This document shows positions 32,093-43,580 of a stretch of 64,000 nucleotides of DNA, piece after piece. Position 1 is the first letter of the stretch, and every line of letters begins with the position of its first letter. Origin of the DNA: Eretmocerus hayati (Eukaryota > Arthropoda > Insecta > Hymenoptera > Aphelinidae); NCBI GenBank assembly GCA_029851415.1, contig CM056744.1:63792172-63856171 (forward strand), written 5' to 3'. The notes below the pieces were generated by a model. It had not been told where the DNA came from and searched no databases. It saw only the letters and a program-made list of their open reading frames with translations. The translations under genes and the position numbers were made by a program.

Positions 32093-32096
<4 letters not shown>
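30917..32096. mobile_element. DNA transposon-like element with GGGCAATGTCCG ends, in TA repeats
   Basis: The ends are TGTTACGGGCAATGTCCG at 30917 and its complement ending at 32096. Subterminal regions hold several copies of GGGCAATGTCCG and the perfect palindrome GGGCATTGTCGACAATGCCC (30939), matched on the right at about 31987 and, diverged, at 32055. Both flanks are (TA)n, so a TA-type target duplication cannot be separated from the repeat. The interior (1,180 bp in total) has no transposase frame. A degenerate B-box-like GGCTCGAATCC (complement of about 31814-31824) is inside. Confidence 0.72.

Positions 32097-32147
<51 letters not shown>
32097..32147. repeat. (TA)n microsatellite
   Basis: About 25 uninterrupted TA units next to the right end of the preceding element. 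Confidence 0.9.
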
Positions 32148-32149
<2 letters not shown>

Positions 32150-32583
32150 TTATAGTATACTTATGACGAACGACAGTATAGATGCCATTGTTACAGTTAT
32201 CATGAGTTATGACGACCGGGGGTAAAAACAATGGTTTTGCGTCCAAAAACTAAACCATCCCTCGTGGGAGATGACCACGGAGGAGATAACAATGGTTCGC
32301 TTAGACAGTGGTCTCGCGTTCAAAACACTAACCATCCCTCGTGGGAGATGACCGTCGAGGAGATAACAGAAGTTTGCTGAGACAATCGTTTTTGGTCGTC
32401 ATAAGTCATGTATAGGTGTAGAAGATTTTGATCGTCATAAGTAGGTATATTTGTAAATGTTATGACGACCGGTCGTCATAACTGAAAATGTCGTCATGAG
32501 TGGGTATATTTGTGAAATCGGTCGTCATAAATGTCTATTTCTGAAAAAAAATATATATATATATATATATATATACAAATAAG
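32148..32583. repeat. Region with repeated GTCGTCATAA motifs
   Basis: GGTCGTCATAA or its complement TTATGACGACC occurs at about 32211, 32393, 32459, 32467 and 32519, some as head-to-head pairs (TTATGACGACCGGTCGTCATAA is split over 32459-32480). A 40-bp direct repeat beginning AACCATCCCTCGTGGGAGAT occurs near 32260 and 32328. It ends with a second (TA)n run at about 32552-32574. It is probably the end region of another non-autonomous element. Confidence 0.55.
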
Positions 32584-33145
32584 TTTAATATTCGATTCCT
32601 TTTTATATTGTTGAGATTTATTCTTCCTATAATCATAATAGTAATCATACCAAATATTTCAACTATCATAATTGGATGAGATATGTTAGGGTTAACATCT
32701 TTCATTTTAATTATCTATTATCAGGATGATTTTTGTTATAATTCAGGTATATTAACTTTTTTCTCAAATCGAATTGGAGATACATTTTTTATTATACTAA
32801 TTAGTATAATATTTACTTTTGGACGATGGAATTTTATAAATTATAATTTATTGAATTTTATGATTTCATCAATATTAATAATCATATGTTTTGTTGAAAG
32901 AGCCCAATTCCCATTCTCTTCTTGACTACCTGCAGCTATAGCTGCGCCTGATCCTGTATCTTCTTCAGTTCATTCTCCAACTTTAGTAAAAGCTGGGATT
33001 TATCTATTAATTCGATTCAATTTATTGATGAATGAGTCTAATGTTTTGATGAAAACAATTATATTTTTTAGGATCAGTACTATGATAATAGCAGGATTTT
33101 CAGCTATATTTGGACTTGATTTGAAAAAAAATTTGTGACGGTATA
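32584..33145 (+). pseudogene. nad5: Nuclear copy of mitochondrial nad5 (NUMT), internal fragment
   Basis: The segment reads as the central part of NADH dehydrogenase subunit 5 when translated with the invertebrate mitochondrial code. Diagnostic pieces are GWDMLGLTSFILIIYYQ, LSNRIGD-like FFSNRIGD, and SAQFPFSSWLPAAIAAP followed by VHSPTLVKAGIYLLIRF. TGA must be read as Trp in two places and AGA as Ser, so it cannot be expressed in the nucleus. Changes in normally constant positions (for example the AAPDPVSSS stretch) show decay after transfer. The high AT content fits a mitochondrial origin. About 185 codons remain; both ends stop inside the gene. It lies between a (TA)n tract and a foldback element. 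Confidence 0.93.
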
Positions 33146-33640
33146 ATATATCTCCCCAATTCCATGTAAGATCAGACAGTCGAATAATGCTCAAGTCTCA
33201 AATCTCTTCCAGGATGAAATATATGTTTCTAAGAACGAATTGAAAAGACACGTATTTTTGCGTTTTGCCCTATTATGCTCTGACTCGGAGTTAACGAAGT
33301 TTTTCGATCGGACCCGCGAAATTGGTATTTCGTAAAATTAGCGACTTTTGATCGATGAAGATGCAATTTTTCGTGGGTAATCGCCTTTGCGGATATAAAA
33401 CTGGTTCAGGGGAGTCAAATGGGTTATATTGCACCGAAAAATCTTGGTTCAGAAACATAAACAACGAGCAGGAACCTTAAAAATTGATTTTGGCCGGAAT
33501 TGGGGAAAGTTGAATAACTCGAAATAATCATGCTCAATTTTGATGAAAATTTTTTTGTGAGCTCATTGAAACATGAGAAACAAAGTGTATATGGTCCGGT
33601 TTCCGCGACGTGGCGCAGAGTGGCGCTAAAAATCATTTTT

Positions 33641-35144
33641 CGCAATTTTCCGATGTTTGGGTGCCTACAAAATTGCGAAAAATAACTTTCGCGCCTCGCA
33701 CATGAGGTTCCCCGCTTCCGAGCGATCATTTCAACCCTCGCCTCCGGCTCGGGCCGAAATCCGATCGCTCAGAAGCGAACTACAACCTCATGAACTCGGT
33801 GCGAAATATACTATTTCGAAATCATGTGCGTAAAGTTAGTGCGTAAGGAACATTTTTCCGTGCGTAAAGGAATTTTTGCGCACGGAATGCGTGAAGACCT
33901 GTGCGTAAAGTCACCAACAGTGCGTAAGGTAGGTCTTTACGCACTGGAACGTATCTTTACGCACTGCCATATTTCCTTTATAGCCTGATATTCTACAACA
34001 TCTCTTGAAGTTTCTGCGTTGTTGAGCAAAATGATCTCTATCTTAATTCTGTAGAATCGGAGTGCTCCAATCGTTGATTCGAAGCTGCCCAAAGCAGGTG
34101 TAATGACTTCTTTCACTCGATAGGATGAAAACTTATGAGCTCTCTAAATTGTTATACTCAGTCTTGCTCTCTCGATAAGTCCATACGATTGAAATATCCT
34201 GGTCGGCCCATCGAATTGGACATGGAAATAGTTCACTTGGGTGGATCATGAATTTAATATAAAGTTCAATACAATATATAGACCTTTTTGGAGTGCTTCC
34301 ACCGTGGTTTCGGTGGTTTGAAATATACCTTGGACCATACGTCCAAAGGAAATGTAAATTCACTTTTCGGAAACTTCGCCTCAAAAAAGAGTGTCGGCGA
34401 TGTATTCATATTCTTTCATAAGAAAGAATCCATAGGTTTCAAAATTGCCCTCTATCCCGTGTATTCAGAGCATTATTATTATCATTAGAATTGTCCAAGT
34501 TCTTTCTATTGAACCATAGAAATGGCATTTTATTTCATCAATCCGTTGATTCATTCTTGCCCGTCCTTGACTATATTCATAAAACTCTATAATAATTTTC
34601 CTCGAAATTCAGAATTGATATTATTTTCTGAACTTACATGTTTCGGATCTTGGCCACTATTTGTACTTTTGGGGATTGAGATTTATATTTTCAAACTATG
34701 TGGTAACATATGATATATCAAACAAAAGATCTTTTTCTGATACATTTTCAGAATTTTTTTCAGTCGGGGGGCCCCCCGGCGGGGGCTTCGCCCCCTGCAC
34801 CCCCACCAGGGGCTGCCGCCCCTGGACCCCGCTCTGCACCCTTTTCCTCCACCTGCCCCGATCACGATTTGATTACTGGTGTATGAGGTGACCAGCAGAA
34901 TACTAACTTTCCACACAAAATTTCGAAAAATATCGTACGCAACTCTGTCGAAAGGTTTCCGCACTCAGAAAACGTTACACACGAGATGTGAATCTTTACG
35001 CACTGTTGAGATACTTTACGCACTCGCCGCTACGCGGCTCGTGCGTAAAGAATCTCACCAGTGCGTAAAGACTCACACTCGTGTGTAAAGATTTTCACTC
35101 GTGCGTAAATCCAACTTTTCGACATCGTTGCGTAATGTACTATT
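33641..35144. mobile_element. Nested insertion with TGCGTAAAG motif clusters
   Basis: Two clusters of GTGCGTAAAG / CTTTACGCAC motifs, at 33826-33970 and 34978-35110, lie near the two ends. The right end, read in reverse, AATAGTACATTACGCAACG, resembles the end of the insertion at 22914 (AATAGTATATTACGTAACA). The GC palindrome cluster at 34766-34825 and an imperfect hairpin at about 33695-33805 are inside. No transposase frame is visible. Confidence 0.65.
34766..34825. repeat. Cluster of perfect GC palindromes
   Basis: GGGGGGCCCCCC (34766-34777), GGGGGCTTCGCCCCC (34781-34795) and CCAGGGGCTGCCGCCCCTGG (34806-34825) follow one another within 60 bp, in otherwise AT-rich surroundings. Confidence 0.85.
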
Positions 35145-36672
35145 CTGGGTTTCATCGTTAAAATTTGTTTTTTAAGATTGTGAATGTGATACTATGATGC
35201 TTTGATGCTATGAAATTTAAGTTTGACACATTTATGATATTAGACTCGTGTTATGATTCAACTCACGATAGCTGGGAGTATTTCCTATCTTTCAGATGGA
35301 GTGAATGCAGTGAGAAACTGAGAAACAAGGGTTTCAGTCTCCAACGGCTATTAGCATGAATAAAATCGTCCAATTATCGATGCAACGCTTCACAGACTCA
35401 CATAGTACTCACATCACACATGTCTCCGGTCGTGCGACGCGACGAACTTATTGGCGCCGACTTTGTGGCTGTTAGTCAATGTCCACTAATAAATTTCCAT
35501 ACATCGAGGATTTGAACATACCGCACGTACATACATGTACCACGCACTTTGAAGCTTTGTTCCGCTAAAACGACATACCTCTTGAAATATGGAATGTTAC
35601 AATTGTCTCACCATTGTAGTTATAGCTCAAAATCGTGACAGTACCTTTTGAACATACGAGTTGAATATTAACCATCAAGGATGAAGAAAAATCTACCAAA
35701 ATCACTTACGATATCTCCTAAACAGGCACCGAGTTGTGTCTTCATTTAGCTCGCCAACTTTTTTATATAATGGGGAGATCTTTTAGAATATCAGTTTTTC
35801 CAAAACGTCTTAAATGTCCTGATTTCCTTGACATTCACGAAGAAACTATTTATCAAGAAAGAAATAACAATATTTTCAAAAAGCTAGATTGTTTGGCTCC
35901 CCTTGCGAAAGTCTTGTACCCCCGTGAAAACATTGATAGCGAATCGTACATGTGCAAAACTAGATACTTGAACGATTTTCTTCATGCTATCAGCCGTTGG
36001 AGACTGACTCCCTTGTTTCTCAGTTTCTCATTGCATTCACTCCATCTGAAAGATAGGGAATACTCCCAGCTATCGTGTGTTGAATCATAACACAAGTCTA
36101 ATATCATAAATGTGTCAAACTTAAATTTCATAGCATCATAGTATCACATTCACAATCTTGAAAAACAAATTTTAACGATGAAACCCAGAAAATGATTTTT
36201 AGTGCCACTCTGCGCCACGTCGCGGAAACCGGACCATATACATTTTGTTTCTCATGTTTCAATGAGCTCACAAAAAAATTTTCATCAAAATTGAGGATGA
36301 TTATTTCGAGTTATTCAACTTTCCCCAATTCCGGCCAAAATCAATTTTTAAGGTTCCTGCTTGTTGTTTATGTTTTTGTACCAAGATATTTTGGTGCAAT
36401 ATAAACCATTTGACCCCCCTTGAACCAGTTTCATATCCGCAAAGGCGATTACCCACGGAAAATTGCATCTTCATCGATCAAAAGTCGCTGATTTTACGAA
36501 ATACCAATTTCGCGGCTCCGATCGAAAAACTTCGATAACTTCGAGTCAGAGCATAATAGGGCAAAACGCAAAATACGTGTCTTTTCAATTCGTTCTTAGA
36601 AACATATATTTCATCCTGGAAGAGATTTGAGACTTGAGCATTATTCGACTGTCTGATCTTACATGGAATTGG

Positions 36673-37970
36673 TCATCTACCGTCTCCCTTTCTCCTAAGC
36701 CAAATACCATAATGAGTATGAGAATACTATATATATATCATTATCACAGCGATGGCAGGGGAGAAGGTGTCGACAGCCGAAGGTAAGAGAGAGAGACAGA
36801 GAGAGTGTGTGTGTGTGTGTGTGTGTTACGTAGGAAGGAGTGGTGATTCGAATGAATAACGGCTGAGTGATGTGAATATGGGTGATTATGAGATAACTTA
36901 GGTATTTCGAGGGCAAAAACGGCGGGAGTCGGGATTTGGACCAAAAATGGACTAGTTGAAATATAGCTGCTATCTGACTGCTCATAGGTATTTTCCAATC
37001 TATCTGACATCCAAAAACAACTCCCAGACGTGCATAAGCGTTAGTCAATCTGTGCAAAAGATATCAGCAGTTTTCGATATATTTTTGCCACCGTAAGGAC
37101 AGCCACGGTAAGGACATTTTGCCATGAAAAGTGATCTCAAAGGCGTGAATCGAAACGGATCGTTTTTTCCGAATACATGGCCTATTTTTACGGTGAGAGT
37201 GGAATGTAAAAAAATTTCTGGACCTTGACGTTGCATAGTGCTCGAGAGCCAGTGACCACGGTAAGGACAATTCTTATTTTGCAACGGAAAAATTGTCCAT
37301 AAATCATCGCGTGGCAAGCTGTTCACGTAATTCATCACTCCGGTGGTGGTAGAATTTTGTTCTTTGGTGTATTAGGAATCAATTACCGCCGTTATAGAGG
37401 CATTTGAAGCGATTCGCTGACCCGGAGTCGGATCATTGAGAAGCATTCGAAAAATTAGCAAAACTCCAGGACAGAATGTCGGCTGTGTTTTGACTATTTT
37501 GAAGTGAGACTTGATACTCGATTTCTACATGATATCACCTTTTCATTACCCAACTTTGATGTTTGAGTGGTACGGAATCGAGATTGAATGAATATCCCGG
37601 TAAACTACACGATTGAAATGTGCAACTCTAGTTTAGGACATGCCACGGTAAGGACATTTTGACCACTTTTGGGCATATATAGGTTTAATGGCAGCTGAAA
37701 AATACTCGAGAGAGAGATATGATTCTGAAGGCTGATACGAGCGGTCTGGCTGTCGCATGGCTTATCGTAGACGACGATGGTCCGTGCTGCAGCGTAGACC
37801 GATGCAGTGGGGATGTACTTCACTCCGTCGAAGTGCTGACAGTGCATCCGCGATGGCCAGCGAACCGTGAACATACGTTGCGCGGCCGCGTAGCCGTCGC
37901 GAGTGCAACGTCATCGTGGCACAAAGGGGAGAGGTGAGATGAGGTACTGATCTCCACCTCTACCCACGTG

Positions 37971-37973
<3 letters not shown>
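36673..37973. other. No gene; repeated CCACGGTAAGGACA motif and (GT)n
   Basis: A (GT)n run is at about 36807-36828. CCACGGTAAGGACA (or one-mismatch CCACCGTAAGGACA) occurs in the same orientation at about 37089, 37103, 37256 and 37642, two of them followed by TTTTG. No convincing ORF. Confidence 0.55.

Positions 37974-38031
<58 letters not shown>
37974..38031. repeat. (GA)n microsatellite
   Basis: About 28 uninterrupted GA units. Confidence 0.92.
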
Positions 38032-38033
<2 letters not shown>

Positions 38034-38926
38034 GGCATATAGAGCGACCGTGGGCCGTCGCTAGCAGCAGTAGCTGCAAAAGCTCGACCCCCCGCGCCCG
38101 CCGTCTTTCCCCTTCGCGCGCATCGAAGTCGCGCACATCGCCGGCGTGTGGCATTCCTAGCGAGATCGGAGTAAAGCGAGTACGTTGCGCTCTGCCGAAT
38201 ATTTTACCCGCGCCGAATATTAATTCGTTGCCTCGTGGCCGCCCTTTTTGGAGCGACTTTTTCGGTCTTTGCGTATGCGCTAGATCTTTTAGCAGCAGCT
38301 CCTCGACCAACCTGGTGGTCTATAGTTCTTGGACCGTCCTGGCATCGTTTTGCCCTCCGGGGGATTGGGATCTCGTTGGCCCGCTCTTGTCGTCCTCGTC
38401 GGTCCGTCTTTGGGGCAAATCCACCTGCGCCCGGACAACGTAGCCATCTCGTCCCTTGGACCAGCGATATCGACAACACCTGTCAGTGACAGCCCGATCT
38501 CTCTTCCTCTCCCTGGTGCTTATCAGTAGAATGTCTTCCTCATCGTGCCCTCTCGACCTCGTGCTCGAGCTTTCGCGCTTACTTTATCGGTCTCATGACC
38601 ATCTGTAAATATTCCTCGTAAATATGTTTGAATCTTTCTTCTCTTAGATTTTCGTTCAAGCTTCGGTACTTGAACGTACATTTATTTGTTGTTGTCACTC
38701 GACATCCCCCTCTTGTAATGATATACAGCATAACCGAATCAAAATAAAAGAACCAGATATAATCTGGATATGACTGGACCTGAAATCAGGCACGGCCAGT
38801 TATAAATTATTGCATTTTCAACATTGTCACATTTACGATTAATAATATTAATTCATTCAATGAATGTATATATATATATATACATTAATAAATAAATGTA
38901 TATATATATATATACACACTCCCCAA
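38032..38926. other. GC-rich then AT-rich stretch, no gene recognised
   Basis: 38040-38540 is GC-rich and open in several frames on both strands, which reflects composition rather than coding. Short (TA)n runs are at about 38867-38882 and 38899-38914. An AATAAAAG at about 38742 could be a poly(A) signal of an unidentified transcript. Confidence 0.4.
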
Positions 38927-39066
38927 TTCCATGTAAGATCAGACAGTCGAATAATGCTCAAGTCTCAAATCTCTTCCAGGATGAAATATGTTTCTAAGAA
39001 CGAATTGAAAAGACACGTATTTTTGCGTTTTGCCCTATTATGCTCTGACTCGAAGTTATCGAAGAC
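38927..39066 (+). repeat. Partial solo copy of the 33155 foldback arm
   Basis: About 140 bp from CTCCCCAATTCCATGTAAG to GACTCGAAGTTATCGAAG match the outer part of the left arm at 33152 closely, in the same orientation. The match then breaks off. Confidence 0.85.
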
Positions 39067-40165
39067 ACTTCGAATAGTATAGATAGACCTCGAGATCCCG
39101 ACCAAGCAATCACGGGCGTTATCTGAGTCACAGATTGATGAAAGGAATCTTTTGAATCGGTGGATCAAGTGTAGTGCAGTGCACATGTTCATTTCGATTT
39201 CCTGTGTCTAATTCTATATATTTCATTGTTGAGAGAAAGATGGCCAAGACCTAAGCCACCGGTCTGGGATATTTCATGGTTTTTATTCCTGGAGCAGTTC
39301 AAACAAGTACTTAACTCATGACTAGTGAGACGCTATAACTTGGATTTTGATAGTTTCCGCTACGTTAAAACTGATATTTTTCACGGAATCGTCCAGTGGA
39401 CTTCTCAAACAAGAGGACATTGACCTGAATCAATCACCAATCGATAGAAAATCGTCACGTTGTATATTGACACTGGAAAATGATATTTAAGGATTTAATA
39501 TAATGGCTCACGTGATATTTTCTTTTGTAAACCTATTGTAATAACCGATTATCATCATTCCACTAAATCAAACTACGGTGGATGATTGAAAATAGTATGT
39601 AATTGGTTTTATCGTGAAAGATCCACCAAAACTATTTCTGATAAAAATCTCGGAGAACTAAAACTAAAACTCGTCAGGACCGCATTACACGCTGATTATG
39701 AACATTATTAGAGTCTTGAAAGATCTCTCGAACGAGAAATTTTGAAGCCATCCAAGAATAGAATAGTATCAATGGATATTGAGTCCACCCTAGACTCAAG
39801 AAAACCGCCAAAATTCTCGTCTCCGCTCACCTATCCCGTTATTCCTATCATACTGACGAGATTGGGGTATCTAAAGAATCGTCTGGTATTCGTTGTAATA
39901 TATACTCTGGGTATAGCAAGATTCAAAGAAGTTAGGACCGTTGATGCATCCCAGTGAAGTCTCATCACTGGTGAAATTATCATATACAATCTTCTGTGGT
40001 TATTATTATACCTGCTCGAATCAAAAGTGAATTGTGCTCCATTTTCCATTGAGTATTTAGCTCAGCCACTTCGCAGCAACTGCTAGCTGCAAATAATGGA
40101 AGATACTCCAAACAATATAGACGTTCTGCACTCAACCAATCGATGTACAGCTAAGCCAGAAACGC
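39067..40165. other. No gene recognised
   Basis: AT-rich DNA. A 72-codon ORF at 39742-39957 has no family likeness. It ends at the outer boundary of the giant palindrome. Confidence 0.5.
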
Positions 40166-43100
40166 CAGGACGAGTGTGGATATAACAAGCGGGTGCCAGA
40201 AAGAAGGGGCAACTTGCACTTCTCGGATCTAAAACGGTGAGACAGGGGCAGGCGGTGATCCCTTGCTATCCTGTCTACAACATGCAGGACCGAGACTTGC
40301 GACTTTTCCTCTCGAATTTCTCTCCACCGGTCCGGAAAACTGGCAACGCCGCTGTCGGTCTTGTGGAGGAAACTCGGGAAAACGGCAACACCGCGGCTAC
40401 CAAAATCTAGCTCTGAGTCTCTGCTTTAGCAGCGGACCCACAACATATCCCTGCATTGGTGTTGGTGAGTCGCAACGAGGGTCCGGAGACTGTGAGAATG
40501 AGTATGAATGACACAGCCGGTCCCCTCCGCGTTGAACTTGTCAACTCCAAAGGGCTTCTCGTCCTTCTCTTCTCTCTTATTCTCGAAGATGGCGGTGGGC
40601 CCCGATCATGCGCAGCGAGCAAACTCGCCTCGCGTCGTCTGCTAGATGGTTGAGTCGCGTGGTTTGAAAGAGAGAGAGAGAGATAGAGCGAGAATGATGT
40701 TGCTCACTCTGTCTGCTGCGCCACGACTCTGTCCCTAACTCGCCCCTTCTCGATATTCCTGCGCCCCTGATACTTTGATCTTGCGTGACCCGCTCGAAAC
40801 GGGCTGCGAAAGGAGATCTCACCACCCCCAGGTCCCCACCCACTCGCGGTATGAATGAGACCCATGCGCGCTCCACATCCGCGCATGTGCTGATGAAATT
40901 TGCATCCCCAAGCGGACTAAATCAGAGCACGCGTACTCAGATGCATACTTGGATACCGCATTCGCACCAGTACCTTTCCTCACTCCAATCACTAGCATTC
41001 TACACGATTAAAATCCTCTTCCGACGTTGTCTCCTTGAGATTTTTAGCATTCAGTAATTTCGTAATTGCATAGTCGACATATGTCACTTTTTGTTAGCGC
41101 CACAAAGTTGACCATGTCTAACGCCTATCTACCTTTCCCTAGTGAGTCCACTACTTCCACATGTTCAAATTATTTTCCTATGTACAAAACATTATTATTG
41201 TCTAAGCTCATAGTTATAAGTACTATTATTACTATATTATTATATTATTATTACTATTATTATACTACCTTTTCCTTGTAATATTTCATGAACACCAGAC
41301 GGGGTCCTACCCCAAGGTGAAATAAAGTACTATACATACATACATACATACATACTTGCTGCAATATTCTCGCTTGCAGTCGTTGCATTTTCTTTTGTCT
41401 ACCCTCGCTTTTTGTAAAGGCAACTCCTACTGACGTACTCTCATTCTTCGAGATTGAAAACAAAAACCTAGTGTTAGTGTCCCACATCCACGAAAATTTA
41501 TACAAAAGCCAGACGATTACCGCTTACTGTTTATTTATGACCTCAGTCAAACTCTTAAACTTTCATTGTTAAAGTACCTCCCCATGTATCACGTACATGC
41601 ACAGAGTTGCGATCGACAGCTTAGAAAGAAATCCGAAATATGTCCATTTTAACATCAATCGAACCGCGAGTAAGCGGAAGAGTAATAAAAATTTCCCAAT
41701 GACCCCGATTCTCATACTGATTCTACGAAATATGCATTCTTCTTTGAATTTCTTGACTCGAAATCATTGTCCATCCAGCAGCTGCGGCGATGAACTGGAC
41801 AGATCGGTAAGAACCAAGGATAGTTTATAGCACCGCATCCGGAAAACTCGCGATCTCATCCCATTATCTCAATTCGAGACAAGGGAGCCGACCCTTTGTT
41901 CATCATCAGCTGCGCGATGTATCCCTGACAGAATGATTTCCTAACTTTAATTTACGATCAAATGAATCCACAAGAGCATTGTGAGCTTCAAAAATCAGAG
42001 CCTTTGATTGTTCCGGGAGTGTGCGAGTACAAAGGTTCGAACTCGTCCTCGGATTGAGGAAATGCCACTCTATTGCATTTTTATTACCTACTTTAAAAAA
42101 AACAGCTGTCTCTTTGTGCTCGCACGATCCCGCCAGCTCTGCTCCAAAATTGTTGTACTATTCGAAATATTATTCATATAACAATGTATGTATGTGTGTG
42201 TGTTTTCATTATTTTATAATTAATCATTAACTAGTTCATGTGTGTGGGTCATGCCTGAAGAAAAAGGATGATCGAACCATTATTTGCAACATATCGTAGC
42301 ACTCAATCAAAATTACTTCGAAGATAAGCAATATATTAATAGCAATAATTTTTGAGACAATTTGATAAGGAATAGGCTATGATAAATCATTATTCATGAA
42401 CTGTCATCTATATGAGAAACATGCAAATATTTAAGCAAAATATTAGCCAGAAAATGTCTGGTTATTGAGCATTTGTTTAGCATTGTAGGCGCCACTCGTC
42501 GGGAACCAAAAACTCGATAGTTTCCAATTTTTGGTGCAACGAACGCCACTTGCTGGGACAAGCTTGTACGTCCCACCAGGCCCCTCTCCAAGATGTAGCC
42601 GCCCCCAAACTCTGAGACTCAACCCTCCTTCTAAACTCATGAATAGGGCCCACGCCCTTTCTATTGAAGTCAACTCCACTTTGGGCGTTGAGGCCCGGGC
42701 TAACAAAAGAATATGAACACCAATTACAGAGCAAGACTCTACCCCGCCATTTAGCCCTTTTGTTGAGCTTTCCCTCCCCGGGAAATGCAGTTTCCGCCCA
42801 AAAATCATCGGGTCTCCGCATAGAAGCCCGCTTTTCACTCTGCTCCTGGACCTCATCAAGACCAGTCGAGCAGCTTTCTTTTCTCCAGTTTCTATCTCGT
42901 TCAATCGATGGACTTAGAATTTTTTTTCTCTTCTACACGCGACGCGACAACCATCATCATTTCCATCAATCAACAAGTTTTGCACTACCTATCTCGGACC
43001 CCAGCAGCCCTGCCCGCTACCCCCAGTTTATAGTTCTTTCCGGATTTTGACTGTTACCATTTCGGCACAGCATCTTGGGGAGGATTTTCACCTGGAGTCA

Positions 43101-43580
43101 AGATTTCCCACCTTGAGTCCGACATCGTGTAACGAGTGGGCCCAGGGACATTCAACGAAATGAACTTCTACATCACCAACAAAAAAGTAAGTCGTTTTTT
43201 TTATACTTAGTCATCTTTCAAAAATCATCAGTTCTGTAAAATCATTCTTATAGTTTCTTTGTGAAGTGGAATTCTTTTTGAAAATATTTCTAGAACCGCG
43301 TCACGAGTGAAGCGTGATTTGTGCAAGAATATTACACCTGAACTCACGTAGCTCCTAGTAACTGAGGGAGGAAAAATACTTGACAGATCGTCAGAGTTAT
43401 TTTTCCAGAACCAGTTATTGAGGAGCTTTTTAGGTTCAAGTGTGAGGTGAATTCGCCGCAAGCTAGGTTCCCTGTGTTTTTTTTTATTACCGCAATCTTG
43501 TATTTTTGAGCCATTCCAACGTTCAATTTTTTTAGGAAACAAAAGTTTCCCGAGTCCTTGGGGTCACTCTCAGACTCAAA
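40166..43580 (+). repeat. Giant palindrome, left arm (3.4 kb)
   Basis: This arm begins CAGGACGAGTGTGG at 40166 and ends CAGACTCAAA at 43580. Its reverse complement is 47365-50773. In the parts compared, the arms differ only at scattered sites: G versus A (as read from the left) at about 40494, a 4-6 bp indel at about 42873, and a substitution near 43360. Inside are a GA run, TAT/TTA and CATA simple repeats, and ORFs up to 153 codons that resemble no known family. CGC lies directly outside both outer ends. Confidence 0.93.

Larger units (their letters stand above)
33155..36672. mobile_element. Large foldback element with a 1.5-kb nested insertion
   Basis: The left arm is 33155-33640 plus 35145-35370, and the right arm, continuous, is 35971-36672 in reverse complement. 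The outer ends are CCCCAATTCCATGTAAG and its complement. The right arm runs without a break over the point where the left arm is split, so 33641-35144 is a later insertion. The central 600 bp (35371-35970) hold an ORF of 118 codons at 35734-36090 that I do not recognise. A partial copy of the outer arm recurs at 38927-39066. Confidence 0.85.

Noticed and set aside
37960..38510. Several overlapping ORFs of 70 to 116 codons on both strands
   Set aside because: They come from a GA microsatellite (Ser-Leu runs) and a GC-rich stretch with few stops; all frames are open at once.
42443..42904. 153-codon ORF in the palindrome arm (also at 48080-48496)
   Set aside because: Its presence in both arms only reflects the arm identity. 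A small indel changes the frame between them, and another frame on the same strand is equally open.
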